From Chromatiaceae bacterium (GTDB taxonomy: Bacteria; Pseudomonadota; Gammaproteobacteria; Chromatiales; Chromatiaceae), in contig JADKCI010000001.1 of NCBI GenBank assembly GCA_016714645.1, positions 682,001-746,000 on the forward strand: 64,000 nt of DNA, in the 5' to 3' direction. The stretch's first letter is position 1. The number at the start of each line of letters is the position of its first letter. Of the stretch, positions 31,415 through 40,585 are shown piece by piece. A program made the translations under genes and the position numbers. The notes beneath the pieces were generated by a model. It made no database searches. It was not told the origin of the DNA and saw nothing but the letters and a program-made list of their open reading frames with translations.

Positions 31415-32988
31415 TGTCACGCCAGGGCCGGGACCTGGTCCCACGCTCCATCTGGCGCTTGAGCGACCTGCTCGCGGGCTTTGGCGCGGCCGATCTGGAG
31501 GCGGCACCGGAGGTGGCCATATCCGGTCTGGCCCTGGACAGCCGCCTCGTCCAGCCCGGCTGGCTCTTTCTCGCCGGTCACGGGGGACAGGGCCAGGGGC
31601 TCGCCGGCGTCGATCAGGCTCGGGCCCGGGGCGCGGCCGCGATCGCCGCCGAGCCTCATGGACCCTGGGACGCGGTGACCCTGGCCGGCCTCGGCGCCGC
31701 CCTAGGCCTGCCGGTCATCCCCGTGCCGGACCTGCGCCACCAGGCGAGCCGCCTGGCTGGTCGCTTCCTGGGTGAACCCAGCGCCCACCTCCAGGTCCTG
31801 GGCGTCACCGGCACCCACGGCAAGACCAGCATCACCCACTACCTGGCCCAGGCCCTGGCCAGTGACCTCCCCTGCGGTCTGATCAACCCCCTTGGGGTCG
31901 GCTTTCCCGACGACCTGGAGCCCGCCCGCCCTAAACTCCTGGACGCGGTGAGTCTCCAGGAGACTCTGGCCAGGCTGCGCGCGCGCGGCGCCCGGGCCGT
32001 AGCCCTGGCGGTGTCTGGCCAGGCCCTGGCCCAGGGCCGGACCAGGGGCCTGCACTTCAGCCATGCCATCTTCACCCAGGTTCGCCGAGATCATCTCGAC
32101 CATCCAGGCCATCTGGCGGGCCAGGGTCCGGCCAGGCGCGGCCTGCGCCAGATCCCGGGGCTCGCCTGGGCCATCCTCAATCTCGACGCTCCCCTGAGCC
32201 CCCGCCTGCTCAAGGCCCTGGCTGGGGAGGTGCAAATCGGCGGCTACAGTCTGGAGGCCGCGCGGGCGATCCCCAGGGCCTGCACCCTCTGGGCCCGCCT
32301 GCGCGGCCTCGAACCCACCCCCGGGGGCATGCGGCTGGCCCTGGAGACCAGCGCTGGCGCGGCCAGCCTGGAGGTGGGGCTGATCGGTCGCCGCACCGCC
32401 GCCGCGGTCCTGGCGGTATTGCTGGTGCTGTTGTCCCGGGGCCTGGACTTGGAGCGGGCGCTTCGGACCCTGGCCCAGGTGCGCGGCGTGCCCGGGCGCC
32501 TGGAGCCCTTCGGTGGCCACCGCGCCCCCTGGGTGGTGGTGGACGCGGCCCATACCCCCCAGGCCCTGACGCGGGCCCTGCTCGACCTGCGGGCCCACGC
32601 CCAAGGCCGCTTGATCTGCGTCTTTGGCTGTGCGGGGGACCGTGATGCGGGCCAGCGACCCCAGATGGGCGCGGTGGCCGAACGCCTGGCGGACCAGGTA
32701 CTCCTCACCGATGACAACCCGAGGCGCGAGGCGGGCGAGGCCATCATCGCCCAGATCCTGAGCGGCATGCGGCAGCCGGCGCGGGCGGTCATCGAGCCCC
32801 GGCGGGGCCTGGCCATCCGGCGCGCCATTGCCACCGCCGCCCGGGATGACCTGGTGCTGGTGGCGGGCCGGGGCCATGCCACCCGCCAGGATCGCGGGGA
32901 CCGCCAGGTCCATTTCAGCGACCGCGCCCAAGTCCAGCAGGCCCTCGCCGAGCGGTGGGGGGCTCATTACCTGGAGGCCGCGGCATGA
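31411..32988 (+). CDS. murE: MurE-type Mur ligase, divergent at the active site
   Basis: By position and overall similarity this is UDP-MurNAc-tripeptide (meso-DAP) ligase. The N-terminal ALDSRLVQPGWLFLAG, ATP loop GVTGTHGKTS, RRDHLDH, VDAAHTPQAL, GCAGDRDAGQRPQMG and the DAP-selecting DDNPR are present. Several usually invariant positions are changed: MEVSSH reads LAVSGQ, the Y..AK lysine that is carbamoylated in homologues is replaced (GPARRG), and the G.FNVSN segment is GRRTAAA. 525 aa, slightly long. It overlaps ftsI and murF by ATGA. Activity is therefore uncertain; it could be an inactive or specialised paralogue. Confidence 0.8.
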   Translation: MMSRQGRDLVPRSIWRLSDLLAGFGAADLEAAPEVAISGLALDSRLVQPGWLFLAGHGGQGQGLAGVDQARARGAAAIAAEPHGPWDAVTLAGLGAALGLPVIPVPDLRHQASRLAGRFLGEPSAHLQVLGVTGTHGKTSITHYLAQALASDLPCGLINPLGVGFPDDLEPARPKLLDAVSLQETLARLRARGARAVALAVSGQALAQGRTRGLHFSHAIFTQVRRDHLDHPGHLAGQGPARRGLRQIPGLAWAILNLDAPLSPRLLKALAGEVQIGGYSLEAARAIPRACTLWARLRGLEPTPGGMRLALETSAGAASLEVGLIGRRTAAAVLAVLLVLLSRGLDLERALRTLAQVRGVPGRLEPFGGHRAPWVVVDAAHTPQALTRALLDLRAHAQGRLICVFGCAGDRDAGQRPQMGAVAERLADQVLLTDDNPRREAGEAIIAQILSGMRQPARAVIEPRRGLAIRRAIATAARDDLVLVAGRGHATRQDRGDRQVHFSDRAQVQQALAERWGAHYLEAAA

Positions 32989-34364
32989 TGGCCTCCGCCC
33001 TGCCCTGGACCCTGGGCCAGGCCGTCGCTCGGGTGGGCGGCCGCCTCCTGGGTGCCGACTGCGACTTTCGTGGCGTCGGTATCGACAGCCGCCAGGATCT
33101 GAGTGGCCGGCTCTTCGTGGCCCTGACCGGCGAGCGCCAGGATGGCCATGACTTCGCCGCCAGCGCCCGTGATCAGGGTGCCGCGGCCCTCATGGTCCAG
33201 CGACCCCTGGCCATCGATCTGCCGCAGTGGCAGGTGGCGGACACCCGACTGGCCCTCGGCCAACTCGCCGCCGCCCATCGCGACCGGTTCGCCGGCCGCG
33301 TCCTCGCCCTCACCGGCAGCAACGGCAAGACCACCACCAAGGAGATGCTCGCCGCCATCCTGGGCCAGGCGGGCCGGGTGCGGGCGACGCGGGGCAATCT
33401 GAACAACGACCTCGGCCTGCCCCTGACCCTGCTGGAGGCGGGCGACGAGGATTATCTGATCCTGGAGATGGGCGCCAACCATCCGGGAGAGATTGCCTAC
33501 CTGACGGGCATTGCCCGCCCCGAGGTCGCGGCCATCACCAACGCCGGCCGCGCCCATCTGGAGGGCTTTGGCAGTCTGGAGGGGGTGGCGCGGGCCAAGG
33601 GCGAGATCGCCCAGGGGCTGCGCCAGGACGGCACCTTCATCTTTCCCGCTGACGCGCCCTGGACCGGGGTGTGGCGGGAACTGGCTGGCACCCGGACCTG
33701 CCTCGCCTGCGGTCCGGCTGAAGCGGCGGACCTGAGAGTCGATTTGACGGGGGTGCGAACGCGCTGGGATGAAGAGGGCTTCCGCACCTGCTTTCGGGTG
33801 ACGGCTCCGGGCTTGGAACTCGATCTGGAACTGGCTCTGGCGGGTGCGCACAATGTGTGCAATGCCGTGGTGGCCCTGGCCATGGCCCAGGTTCTGGGAA
33901 TCGCCCCCGAGGCCCTCCAGGCGGGCCTTGCCGCCATGCAGCCCGTCCCCGGGCGCCTGTTTCCATGCCAGATCCCTGGCGGACCCCGCCTTATCGATGA
34001 TAGCTACAATGCTAATCCGGACTCGGTGGAGGCGGCCATTGCGGTCCTCATGGCCCTGCCTGGACGCCATATGCTGGTACTAGGGGACCTCGGCGAGTTG
34101 GGACCGGAAGCCCCAGCCTTGCATCATCGCCTGGGGCGGGCGGCCCGTAAGGCCGGAGTCGATGCACTCTATACGGTCGGCCTGCTCAGTGCCGAGGCGG
34201 CGGCGGGATTTGGCCCCGGGGCACGGCATTTCAACGATCAGGCGGAACTCATCGCCGTCCTGCGCCAGGCGCTGGCTGCGGATGACCTGGTGTTGGTTAA
34301 GGGCTCGCGACGCGCGGCCATGGACCGGGTGGTGGCGGCCCTCCGCGCCCCGGAGGAGGGCTGA
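32985..34364 (+). CDS. murF: UDP-MurNAc-tripeptide:D-Ala-D-Ala ligase
   Basis: 459 aa. It adds D-Ala-D-Ala to complete the pentapeptide precursor. All Mur ligase landmarks are normal: LTGSNGKTTTKEM, LEMGANHPGEI, TNAGRAHLEGFGS followed by ARAKGEI with the conserved Lys, AGAHNVCNAV and IDDSYNANPDS. The start at 32985 lies in the murE stop (ATGA); upstream in-frame ATG 32955 is less likely. The contrast with the altered murE next to it is marked. Confidence 0.95.
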   Translation: MMASALPWTLGQAVARVGGRLLGADCDFRGVGIDSRQDLSGRLFVALTGERQDGHDFAASARDQGAAALMVQRPLAIDLPQWQVADTRLALGQLAAAHRDRFAGRVLALTGSNGKTTTKEMLAAILGQAGRVRATRGNLNNDLGLPLTLLEAGDEDYLILEMGANHPGEIAYLTGIARPEVAAITNAGRAHLEGFGSLEGVARAKGEIAQGLRQDGTFIFPADAPWTGVWRELAGTRTCLACGPAEAADLRVDLTGVRTRWDEEGFRTCFRVTAPGLELDLELALAGAHNVCNAVVALAMAQVLGIAPEALQAGLAAMQPVPGRLFPCQIPGGPRLIDDSYNANPDSVEAAIAVLMALPGRHMLVLGDLGELGPEAPALHHRLGRAARKAGVDALYTVGLLSAEAAAGFGPGARHFNDQAELIAVLRQALAADDLVLVKGSRRAAMDRVVAALRAPEEG

Positions 34365-34367
34365 GAG

Positions 34368-35450
34368 ATGTTGCTCTACCTGACCGAATGGCTGAACCAG
34401 TTCAATAGCGGTTTCGGCGTCTTCCGCTACCTGACCCTGCGTGCCATTTTGGGGGTGCTGACCGCCCTGGCCATCTCCTTCATCCTGGGTCCGCCCATGA
34501 TTCGCCGCCTGCGCCATTATAAGATTGGCCAGATGGTGCGGGATGACGGTCCCCAGTCGCACCTGTCCAAGGCGGGGACCCCGACCATGGGTGGGGCCCT
34601 CATGCTGGTGGCCGTGGGGATCGCCACCCTGATGTGGTCGAACCTGGCCAATGTCTATGTCTGGGTGGTGCTGCTGGTGACACTGGCCTTTGGCGCCATC
34701 GGCCTGGTGGATGACTACAAGAAACTGGTGCTGCGCAACCCCAGGGGTCTGGCGGCGCGTTATAAGTATTTCTGGCAGTCGGTGGTGGGGCTGATCGCCG
34801 CGGTCCTGCTCTTCTGGATCGCCAAGACGCCGGCGGAGACGGCCCTGCTCATCCCCTACCTCAAGGATGTCTCCGTGCAGCTTGGGCCCTGGTATATCCT
34901 GCTGACCTATCTGGTCATCGTCGGCTCCAGCAATGCGGTGAACCTGACGGATGGTCTGGACGGGCTGGCGGTCATGCCGGTGGTCCTGGTGATGGGGGCC
35001 CTGGGGGCCTTCGTTTATGCCTCGGGAAATATTAAGTTCGCCGAGTATCTGCTGATCCCCAGCGTCCCCGGGGTGGGCGAGGTGGTGGTCTTCTGCGCGG
35101 CCTTGGTCGGGGCGGGGCTGGGGTTCCTCTGGTTCAATACCTATCCCGCCCAAGTCTTCATGGGCGACGTCGGTGCCCTGGCCCTGGGCGCCGCCCTCGG
35201 GGTGGTAGCGGTGGTCGTCCGGCAGGAACTTGTGCTGCTCATCATGGGTGGCATCTTCGTCGCCGAGACCCTGTCGGTCATGCTCCAGGTCGCCTCCTTT
35301 AAGATGACGGGCAAGCGCATCTTCCGCATGGCGCCCCTGCACCATCACTTCGAGCTCAAGGGCTGGCCGGAGCCTCGGGTCATTGTGCGCTTCTGGATAC
35401 TCACCGTCATTCTCGTCCTGGTGGGGCTTGCCAGCCTCAAGATCCGCTGA
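34368..35450 (+). CDS. mraY: phospho-MurNAc-pentapeptide translocase
   Basis: 360 aa with about ten TM helices. It transfers phospho-MurNAc-pentapeptide to undecaprenyl phosphate, forming lipid I. Visible signatures: GTPTMGG-like AGTPTMGGALML, the Asp-rich VDDYKKL, NAVNLTDGLDGLA and MGDVGALALG, then PLHHHFELKGWPE. The stop overlaps the murD start (TGATG). Confidence 0.97.
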   Translation: MLLYLTEWLNQFNSGFGVFRYLTLRAILGVLTALAISFILGPPMIRRLRHYKIGQMVRDDGPQSHLSKAGTPTMGGALMLVAVGIATLMWSNLANVYVWVVLLVTLAFGAIGLVDDYKKLVLRNPRGLAARYKYFWQSVVGLIAAVLLFWIAKTPAETALLIPYLKDVSVQLGPWYILLTYLVIVGSSNAVNLTDGLDGLAVMPVVLVMGALGAFVYASGNIKFAEYLLIPSVPGVGEVVVFCAALVGAGLGFLWFNTYPAQVFMGDVGALALGAALGVVAVVVRQELVLLIMGGIFVAETLSVMLQVASFKMTGKRIFRMAPLHHHFELKGWPEPRVIVRFWILTVILVLVGLASLKIR

Positions 35451-36835
35451 TGAATAACTTCCTGCACGAACCGGGAGACGCCCCGGGGCATCCGGTCCAG
35501 CCCAAGACCCTGGTCTTGGGGCTTGGCAAGACGGGCCTGTCCTGCGCCCGCTATCTCCGCGCCCAGGGTGTGCCCGTGGCGGTCACCGACAGCCGGTCCC
35601 AGCCACCGGGTCTGGCGGCGGCCCGGGAGGAGATGCCGGACCTGCCGCTGTTCCTTGGCGACTTCGACGCGACGGCCCTGGTGGCAGCCGAACGCCTGGT
35701 CATCAGCCCGGGCATCGCCCTGGGCGACCCGCGCCTGGCGGTCGCACTGGCCCGCGGCGTCGAGGTGGTGGGGGATATCGAACTCTTCGCCCGCGCCGTC
35801 CAGGCCCCCCTCGTTGGTATCACCGGCTCCAATGGCAAAAGCACCGTCACCACCCTGGTCGGCGAGATGGCGCGGGCGAGTGGGCTGAGGACGGCGGTGG
35901 GTGGCAATTTGGGGGAGCCCGCCCTCGAACTGCTGGATCCCGCAGTGGAGCTGTATGTCCTGGAACTCTCGAGCTTCCAACTGGAGACGACTTGGTCGCT
36001 CCGACCACGGGTGGCCACGGTCCTGAACATCTCCGCCGATCACCTGGATCGTTATCCGAGCCTGGAGGCCTACGCTGCGACCAAGGCCAGTCTTCTGCGC
36101 GGCGCCGAGGTGGCCCTGCTCAACCGGGATGACCCCCGCGTCGTGGCCATGGCGGGGTTGGCGGGGCGGGATATCGGGTTTGGTCTGGGGGCGCCCCGGA
36201 CGGAAGCGGATTATGGCCTGCTGGAGCGCGAGGGGGGGACCTGGCTGGCGCGGGGTGATGAGCCCCTGATGCGGACGGACGACATGCCACTGGCTGGTGG
36301 CCACAATCTGGCCAATGCCCTGGCGGCCCTGGCTTTAGGGGAGGTCTGTGGTCTGCCCCTGGCGCCCCGCCTGGCGGCGCTGCGGGTCTTCCCAGGTCTG
36401 GACCATCGGACCGTACTGGTGGCGGAGCGCCGGGGGGTGCGTTGGTTCGACGATTCCAAAGGCACTAATCCGGGGGCCACCGTGGCCGCCCTGCGGGGCC
36501 TGATCGACCCGGCGGCAACCGGCCGGGCCGTACTCATCGCCGGCGGTGATGGCAAGGGCGCTGACTTTGGCGAGCTGGCGGAGACTATCGGTCGCACCGC
36601 CCGCGCCCTTATCCTGATCGGCCGCGATGGTCCCCGGATCGAGGTCGCCGTCGCGGGCCGGGTCCCCACCCAAACGGCCCGGGATATGGCGGAGGCGGTG
36701 CGGCTGGCGGCAAGGGTTGCCCAGCCCGGAGATTCGGTATTGCTGTCACCGGCCTGCGCCAGTTTCGATATGTTCGACAATTATGAACAGCGTGGCCGCG
36801 TCTTCGTGTCGGCGGTGAAGGAGCTGGGGTCATGA
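35450..36835 (+). CDS. murD: UDP-MurNAc-L-Ala:D-Glu ligase
   Basis: 461 aa; adds D-glutamate to UDP-MurNAc-L-Ala. Signatures: N-terminal VLGLGKTGLSCARYL, GITGSNGKSTVTTL, LELSSFQLE, NISADHLDRY with AATKASL carrying the conserved Lys, GGHNLANALA and DDSKGTNPGA. Starts within the mraY stop and overlaps ftsW by ATGA. Confidence 0.96.
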   Translation: MNNFLHEPGDAPGHPVQPKTLVLGLGKTGLSCARYLRAQGVPVAVTDSRSQPPGLAAAREEMPDLPLFLGDFDATALVAAERLVISPGIALGDPRLAVALARGVEVVGDIELFARAVQAPLVGITGSNGKSTVTTLVGEMARASGLRTAVGGNLGEPALELLDPAVELYVLELSSFQLETTWSLRPRVATVLNISADHLDRYPSLEAYAATKASLLRGAEVALLNRDDPRVVAMAGLAGRDIGFGLGAPRTEADYGLLEREGGTWLARGDEPLMRTDDMPLAGGHNLANALAALALGEVCGLPLAPRLAALRVFPGLDHRTVLVAERRGVRWFDDSKGTNPGATVAALRGLIDPAATGRAVLIAGGDGKGADFGELAETIGRTARALILIGRDGPRIEVAVAGRVPTQTARDMAEAVRLAARVAQPGDSVLLSPACASFDMFDNYEQRGRVFVSAVKELGS

Positions 36836-38034
36836 GTGAACCATTGGCCAGCGACCAGGCCCTATCCCGCCGGCAACAGGCGCCCCGGCTGCCCGAGATG
36901 GACTGGACCCTGCTGATAGCCGCTGCGGCGCTGATCGGGTTGGGCTTTATCATGGTCGCCTCCGCCTCCATGCCCATCGCCGATCGCCAATTCCATGATC
37001 CCTTCCACTTCATCTGGCGCCATGCGGCCGCCCTGCTTTTGGCCCTGACCGCCGCCCTGGGGGTCCTGGCGGTGCCCATCCGCGCCTGGGAGCGAAACGG
37101 GACCCTGCTCTTTTTCGTGGGCATCCTCCTATTGGTGATGGTGCTCATCCCTGGCCTGGGGCGCAACGTCAATGGCGCCACCCGCTGGATACCCCTGGGG
37201 CCGATCAACCTCCAAAGCTCTGAGTTCATGAAATTCTTCGCCGTCATCTTCATCGCCGGGTATCTGGTGCGGCGGCGCGAGGAGGTTGAGACCCGATTTA
37301 TGGGCTTTTTCAAGCCCATGGTGCTGATCGTCATCGCCGCCACCCTCATCATGGCGGAGCCCGACTTTGGCACCACGGTGGTGTTGATGGCGACTGTCAT
37401 GGCGATGCTCTTTCTGGGGGGGGTGCCTATCGCCTACTTTGGCACCCTGGTTGGCGCCGTCGTCATGGCGGGCGTGGCCCTGGTGATCTCCTCGCCCTAT
37501 CGGATGCAGCGGGTCATCTCCTATCGGGATCCCTGGGCGGACCCATTCGATACCGGCTTCCAGTTAAGTCAGGCCCTGATTGCCTTCGGGCGGGGGGAGT
37601 GGGCCGGGGTCGGGCTGGGTAACGGCATCCAAAAACAGTTTTATCTCCCCGAGGCGCACACCGACTTCATCATTGCCGTCGTCGGCGAGGAATTGGGACT
37701 GGCGGGGGTGCTACTGGTCCTGGTGGCCTTTGCCTTTATCGTCTGGCGCGCCTTTCGCATCGGCTTTCGCGCCCGGCGCGCGGGACGGCATTTCGAGGCC
37801 TATCTGGCCCAGGGTTTTGGTCTGGGCCTGGGTCTCCAGGGGCTCATCAATATCGGTGTCAACGTCGGCCTGCTGCCCACCAAGGGCCTGACCCTGCCCT
37901 TTATGAGCTATGGCAGCAACAGCCTCATCGTCGCCTGCATGATCATCGCCGTGCTGTTACGCATCGACATGGAAGCCAAGCGTGACCCAAGTTCAGAAAC
38001 AACCGTGGGTAGGGTGTCATGGGTGCGCGCCTAG
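36832..38034 (+). CDS. ftsW: septal peptidoglycan polymerase FtsW
   Basis: 400 aa SEDS glycosyltransferase with ten TM helices that polymerises septal glycan strands with FtsI. Visible: NVNGATRWIPLGPINLQSSE, the QRVISYRDPWADPFDTGFQ loop, GNGIQKQFYLPEAHTDFI and the C-terminal LPFMSYGSNSLI. It overlaps murG by 16 nt. Confidence 0.96.
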   Translation: MSEPLASDQALSRRQQAPRLPEMDWTLLIAAAALIGLGFIMVASASMPIADRQFHDPFHFIWRHAAALLLALTAALGVLAVPIRAWERNGTLLFFVGILLLVMVLIPGLGRNVNGATRWIPLGPINLQSSEFMKFFAVIFIAGYLVRRREEVETRFMGFFKPMVLIVIAATLIMAEPDFGTTVVLMATVMAMLFLGGVPIAYFGTLVGAVVMAGVALVISSPYRMQRVISYRDPWADPFDTGFQLSQALIAFGRGEWAGVGLGNGIQKQFYLPEAHTDFIIAVVGEELGLAGVLLVLVAFAFIVWRAFRIGFRARRAGRHFEAYLAQGFGLGLGLQGLINIGVNVGLLPTKGLTLPFMSYGSNSLIVACMIIAVLLRIDMEAKRDPSSETTVGRVSWVRA

Positions 38035-39098
38035 CCGTCATGGCCGGTGGGACCGGCGGTCATGTCTTCCCGGCCCTGGCGGTTGCCGAGTTGTTGCGGG
38101 ACCAGGGCCAGGAGGTCTTCTGGATGGGTACCCGCCAGAAGATGGAGGCGCGGCTGGTGCCCGAGCATGGCTTTGAAATCGAATGGATCGGCATCGAGGG
38201 ACTGCGCGGCAAGGGTGGGCTCGCCTTATTGACGGCCCCTTGGAAGCTGACGGTGGCCATGTCCCAGGCGGCCAGCATCCTGCGCCGCCGGCGTCCGGAC
38301 CTGGTGCTGGGCATGGGGGGATTCGCCTCGGGCCCCGGCGGTCTCGTGGCTCGATTGCTGGGCATTCCCCTCATTATCCATGAGCAGAACCAGGTACCGG
38401 GCCTGACCAATCAGTGGCTGTCGCGGATCGCCCGCCGGGTCTTCCAGGCTTTTCCCAACAGCTTTCCCGTGAGCCGTGGGGCCGAGACCTGCGGTAATCC
38501 GGTGCGCCCCGAGATTAGTGCCCTGGCTGCCCCCGGAGAGCGCCTGGGCCCGCGCCAGGGTAGGACGCGCCTGCTGGTGGTCGGGGGTTCCCTGGGTGCC
38601 CAGGCCCTCAACGAGCAGGTCGCTCCCGCCGTGGCGCTGATGCCGCTGGGCGCCCGCCCCCTGATCCGCCACCAGGCCGGGGAGCGGACCCTGGCGGTCG
38701 CTCGTCAGGCTTACGCCAGCGCAGGGGTCGAGGCCGAGGTGACGCCCTTCATCCGCGATATGGCGGAGGCCTATGGCTGGGCGGATCTGGTAATATGTCG
38801 CGCCGGCGCCCTGACGGTGTCTGAACTGGCCGCCGCGGGGCTGGGCGCGATTCTGGTGCCCTACCCCTCGGCGGTGGACGATCATCAGACCGCGAACGCC
38901 GCCTACCTGGCGGGCCCTGGCGGGGCCGAGATTCTGCCCCAATCCCAACTCAACGCCGCGAGACTCGGCGCCATCCTGACCCGGCTCATCGGTGACCGCG
39001 CCCGTCTCCTGACCATGGCGGAGGCGGCCCGCGCCCAGGCCATGCCGGACGCCGCGAGACGTATCGCCGCTGCCTGCCTCGCCGAGATTGCCTCATGA
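38019..39098 (+). CDS. murG: lipid II synthase (GlcNAc transferase) MurG
   Basis: 359 aa GT-B glycosyltransferase that adds GlcNAc to lipid I. N-terminal glycine-rich loop MAGGTGGHVFPALAVA, GMGGFASGPGG, HEQNQVPGLTN, GGSLGAQALNE and the donor-binding RAGALTVSELAAAG are present. It overlaps murC by ATGA. Confidence 0.97.
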   Translation: MGARLAVMAGGTGGHVFPALAVAELLRDQGQEVFWMGTRQKMEARLVPEHGFEIEWIGIEGLRGKGGLALLTAPWKLTVAMSQAASILRRRRPDLVLGMGGFASGPGGLVARLLGIPLIIHEQNQVPGLTNQWLSRIARRVFQAFPNSFPVSRGAETCGNPVRPEISALAAPGERLGPRQGRTRLLVVGGSLGAQALNEQVAPAVALMPLGARPLIRHQAGERTLAVARQAYASAGVEAEVTPFIRDMAEAYGWADLVICRAGALTVSELAAAGLGAILVPYPSAVDDHQTANAAYLAGPGGAEILPQSQLNAARLGAILTRLIGDRARLLTMAEAARAQAMPDAARRIAAACLAEIAS

Positions 39099-40549
39099 AT
39101 AACCCAACCCTTCCCTTGCCCGGGCATCATGCCGGTCGCATGGGCCGTATCCGTCGCCTGCACTTCATCGGTATCGGTGGCGCGGGCATGAGTGGTATCG
39201 CCGAGATCATGCTGGACCTGGGCTACGAGGTATCCGGCTCCGACAAGCGTGCCAACGCGGCGACCCAGCGGCTGGAGAAGCTGGGCGCCCGGGTTTTCAT
39301 TGGCCACGCGGCGGAACAGGTCCAGGGGGTGGATGCCGTCGTCGTGTCCAGCGCCATCGACGAGGCCAACCCCGAGATCATCGCCGCGCGCGCGGTCCGC
39401 GCGCCCCTGGTGCGGCGCGCCGAGATGCTGGCGGAACTCATGCGCTTCTACTATGGAGTGGCGGTCGCCGGTACCCACGGCAAGACCACCACCACCAGTC
39501 TGGTGGCGAGCGTCTTGGCGGAGGGTGGCCTGGACCCCACCTTTGTTATTGGTGGCCTCCTGAACAGCGCTGGCGCCAACGCCAGGCTGGGCAGCCGTCA
39601 CTACCTGGTGGCGGAGGCCGATGAGAGCGACGCATCCTTCCTCTATTTACAGCCCATGCTGTCGGTCATCACCAATATCGACGCCGACCACATGGTGACC
39701 TATGGCCATGACTTTGGCCGGCTACGCAATACCTTCATGGAGTTTCTGCACCATCTGCCCTTCTACGGGCTGGCGGTGCTTTGTATCGACGACAAGGAAG
39801 TGCGCGATCTGGTACCCGAGGTCCCGCGCCCCGTGCGGACCTATGGAACCCGGGCGGAGGCGGACGTGCGGGCCGAGCGGGTCCGCCAGGAAGGGCTGCG
39901 GATGTTTTTCGAGGTCCAGCATGCGGGCGGCCACTTCCCGGTGGAGCTCAACCTCCCTGGCCGCCACAATGTCCTCAATGCCCTGGCGGCGATCGCCGTG
40001 GGTCTGGAACTGGGGGTGCCGGTGGAGGCTATCCGCCGGGCCCTATCGGGTTTCCAGGGCATCGGCCGGCGCTTCGTGGTGAGCCAGGTCCAGGATGACG
40101 CGGGTCGTGGCCTGATCCTCATCGACGACTATGGCCATCACCCCCGCGAGGTGGCGGCGACCCTGGAGGCGGCGCGGCAGGGCTGGCCCGGCCGGCGACT
40201 GGTGCTGGTCTTCCAGCCCCATCGTTACAGCCGTACCCAGGAGCAGTTCGATGACTTCGTTCAGGTCCTGTCCGGGGTGGACCGCCTGGTGCTCTGCGAG
40301 GTCTATCCCGCCGGGGAGGCGCCCATCCCGGGGGCCGATGGCCGCGCCCTCAGTCGCGCCATCCGCGCCCGCGCCCAGGTCGATCCCGTCTTCTGCAAGG
40401 ATCTCGGCGAGGTCCCCGGGGTACTGGGCCATCTCCTGGAGGACGGCGACCTGGTGCTGCTCTCCGGGGCGGGCGACATTGGCGGACTGGCCGCGCGCTT
40501 GCCCGGGATGCTGCGGCAGGGAGCTGGGGCTGATGATGTCCGGGATTAG
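39095..40549 (+). CDS. murC: UDP-MurNAc:L-Ala ligase
   Basis: 484 aa; adds the first amino acid of the stem peptide. Signatures: HFIGIGGAGMSGIAEI, AGTHGKTTTTSL, EADESDASF, TNIDADHM, GRHNVLNALAA and DDYGHHPREV. It overlaps murG by ATGA and is followed after 36 nt by murB. Confidence 0.97.
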   Translation: MNNPTLPLPGHHAGRMGRIRRLHFIGIGGAGMSGIAEIMLDLGYEVSGSDKRANAATQRLEKLGARVFIGHAAEQVQGVDAVVVSSAIDEANPEIIAARAVRAPLVRRAEMLAELMRFYYGVAVAGTHGKTTTTSLVASVLAEGGLDPTFVIGGLLNSAGANARLGSRHYLVAEADESDASFLYLQPMLSVITNIDADHMVTYGHDFGRLRNTFMEFLHHLPFYGLAVLCIDDKEVRDLVPEVPRPVRTYGTRAEADVRAERVRQEGLRMFFEVQHAGGHFPVELNLPGRHNVLNALAAIAVGLELGVPVEAIRRALSGFQGIGRRFVVSQVQDDAGRGLILIDDYGHHPREVAATLEAARQGWPGRRLVLVFQPHRYSRTQEQFDDFVQVLSGVDRLVLCEVYPAGEAPIPGADGRALSRAIRARAQVDPVFCKDLGEVPGVLGHLLEDGDLVLLSGAGDIGGLAARLPGMLRQGAGADDVRD

Positions 40550-40585
40550 GGCGCGGCGCCTCGCGCCTTCCCGGGGTGGCGGCCG

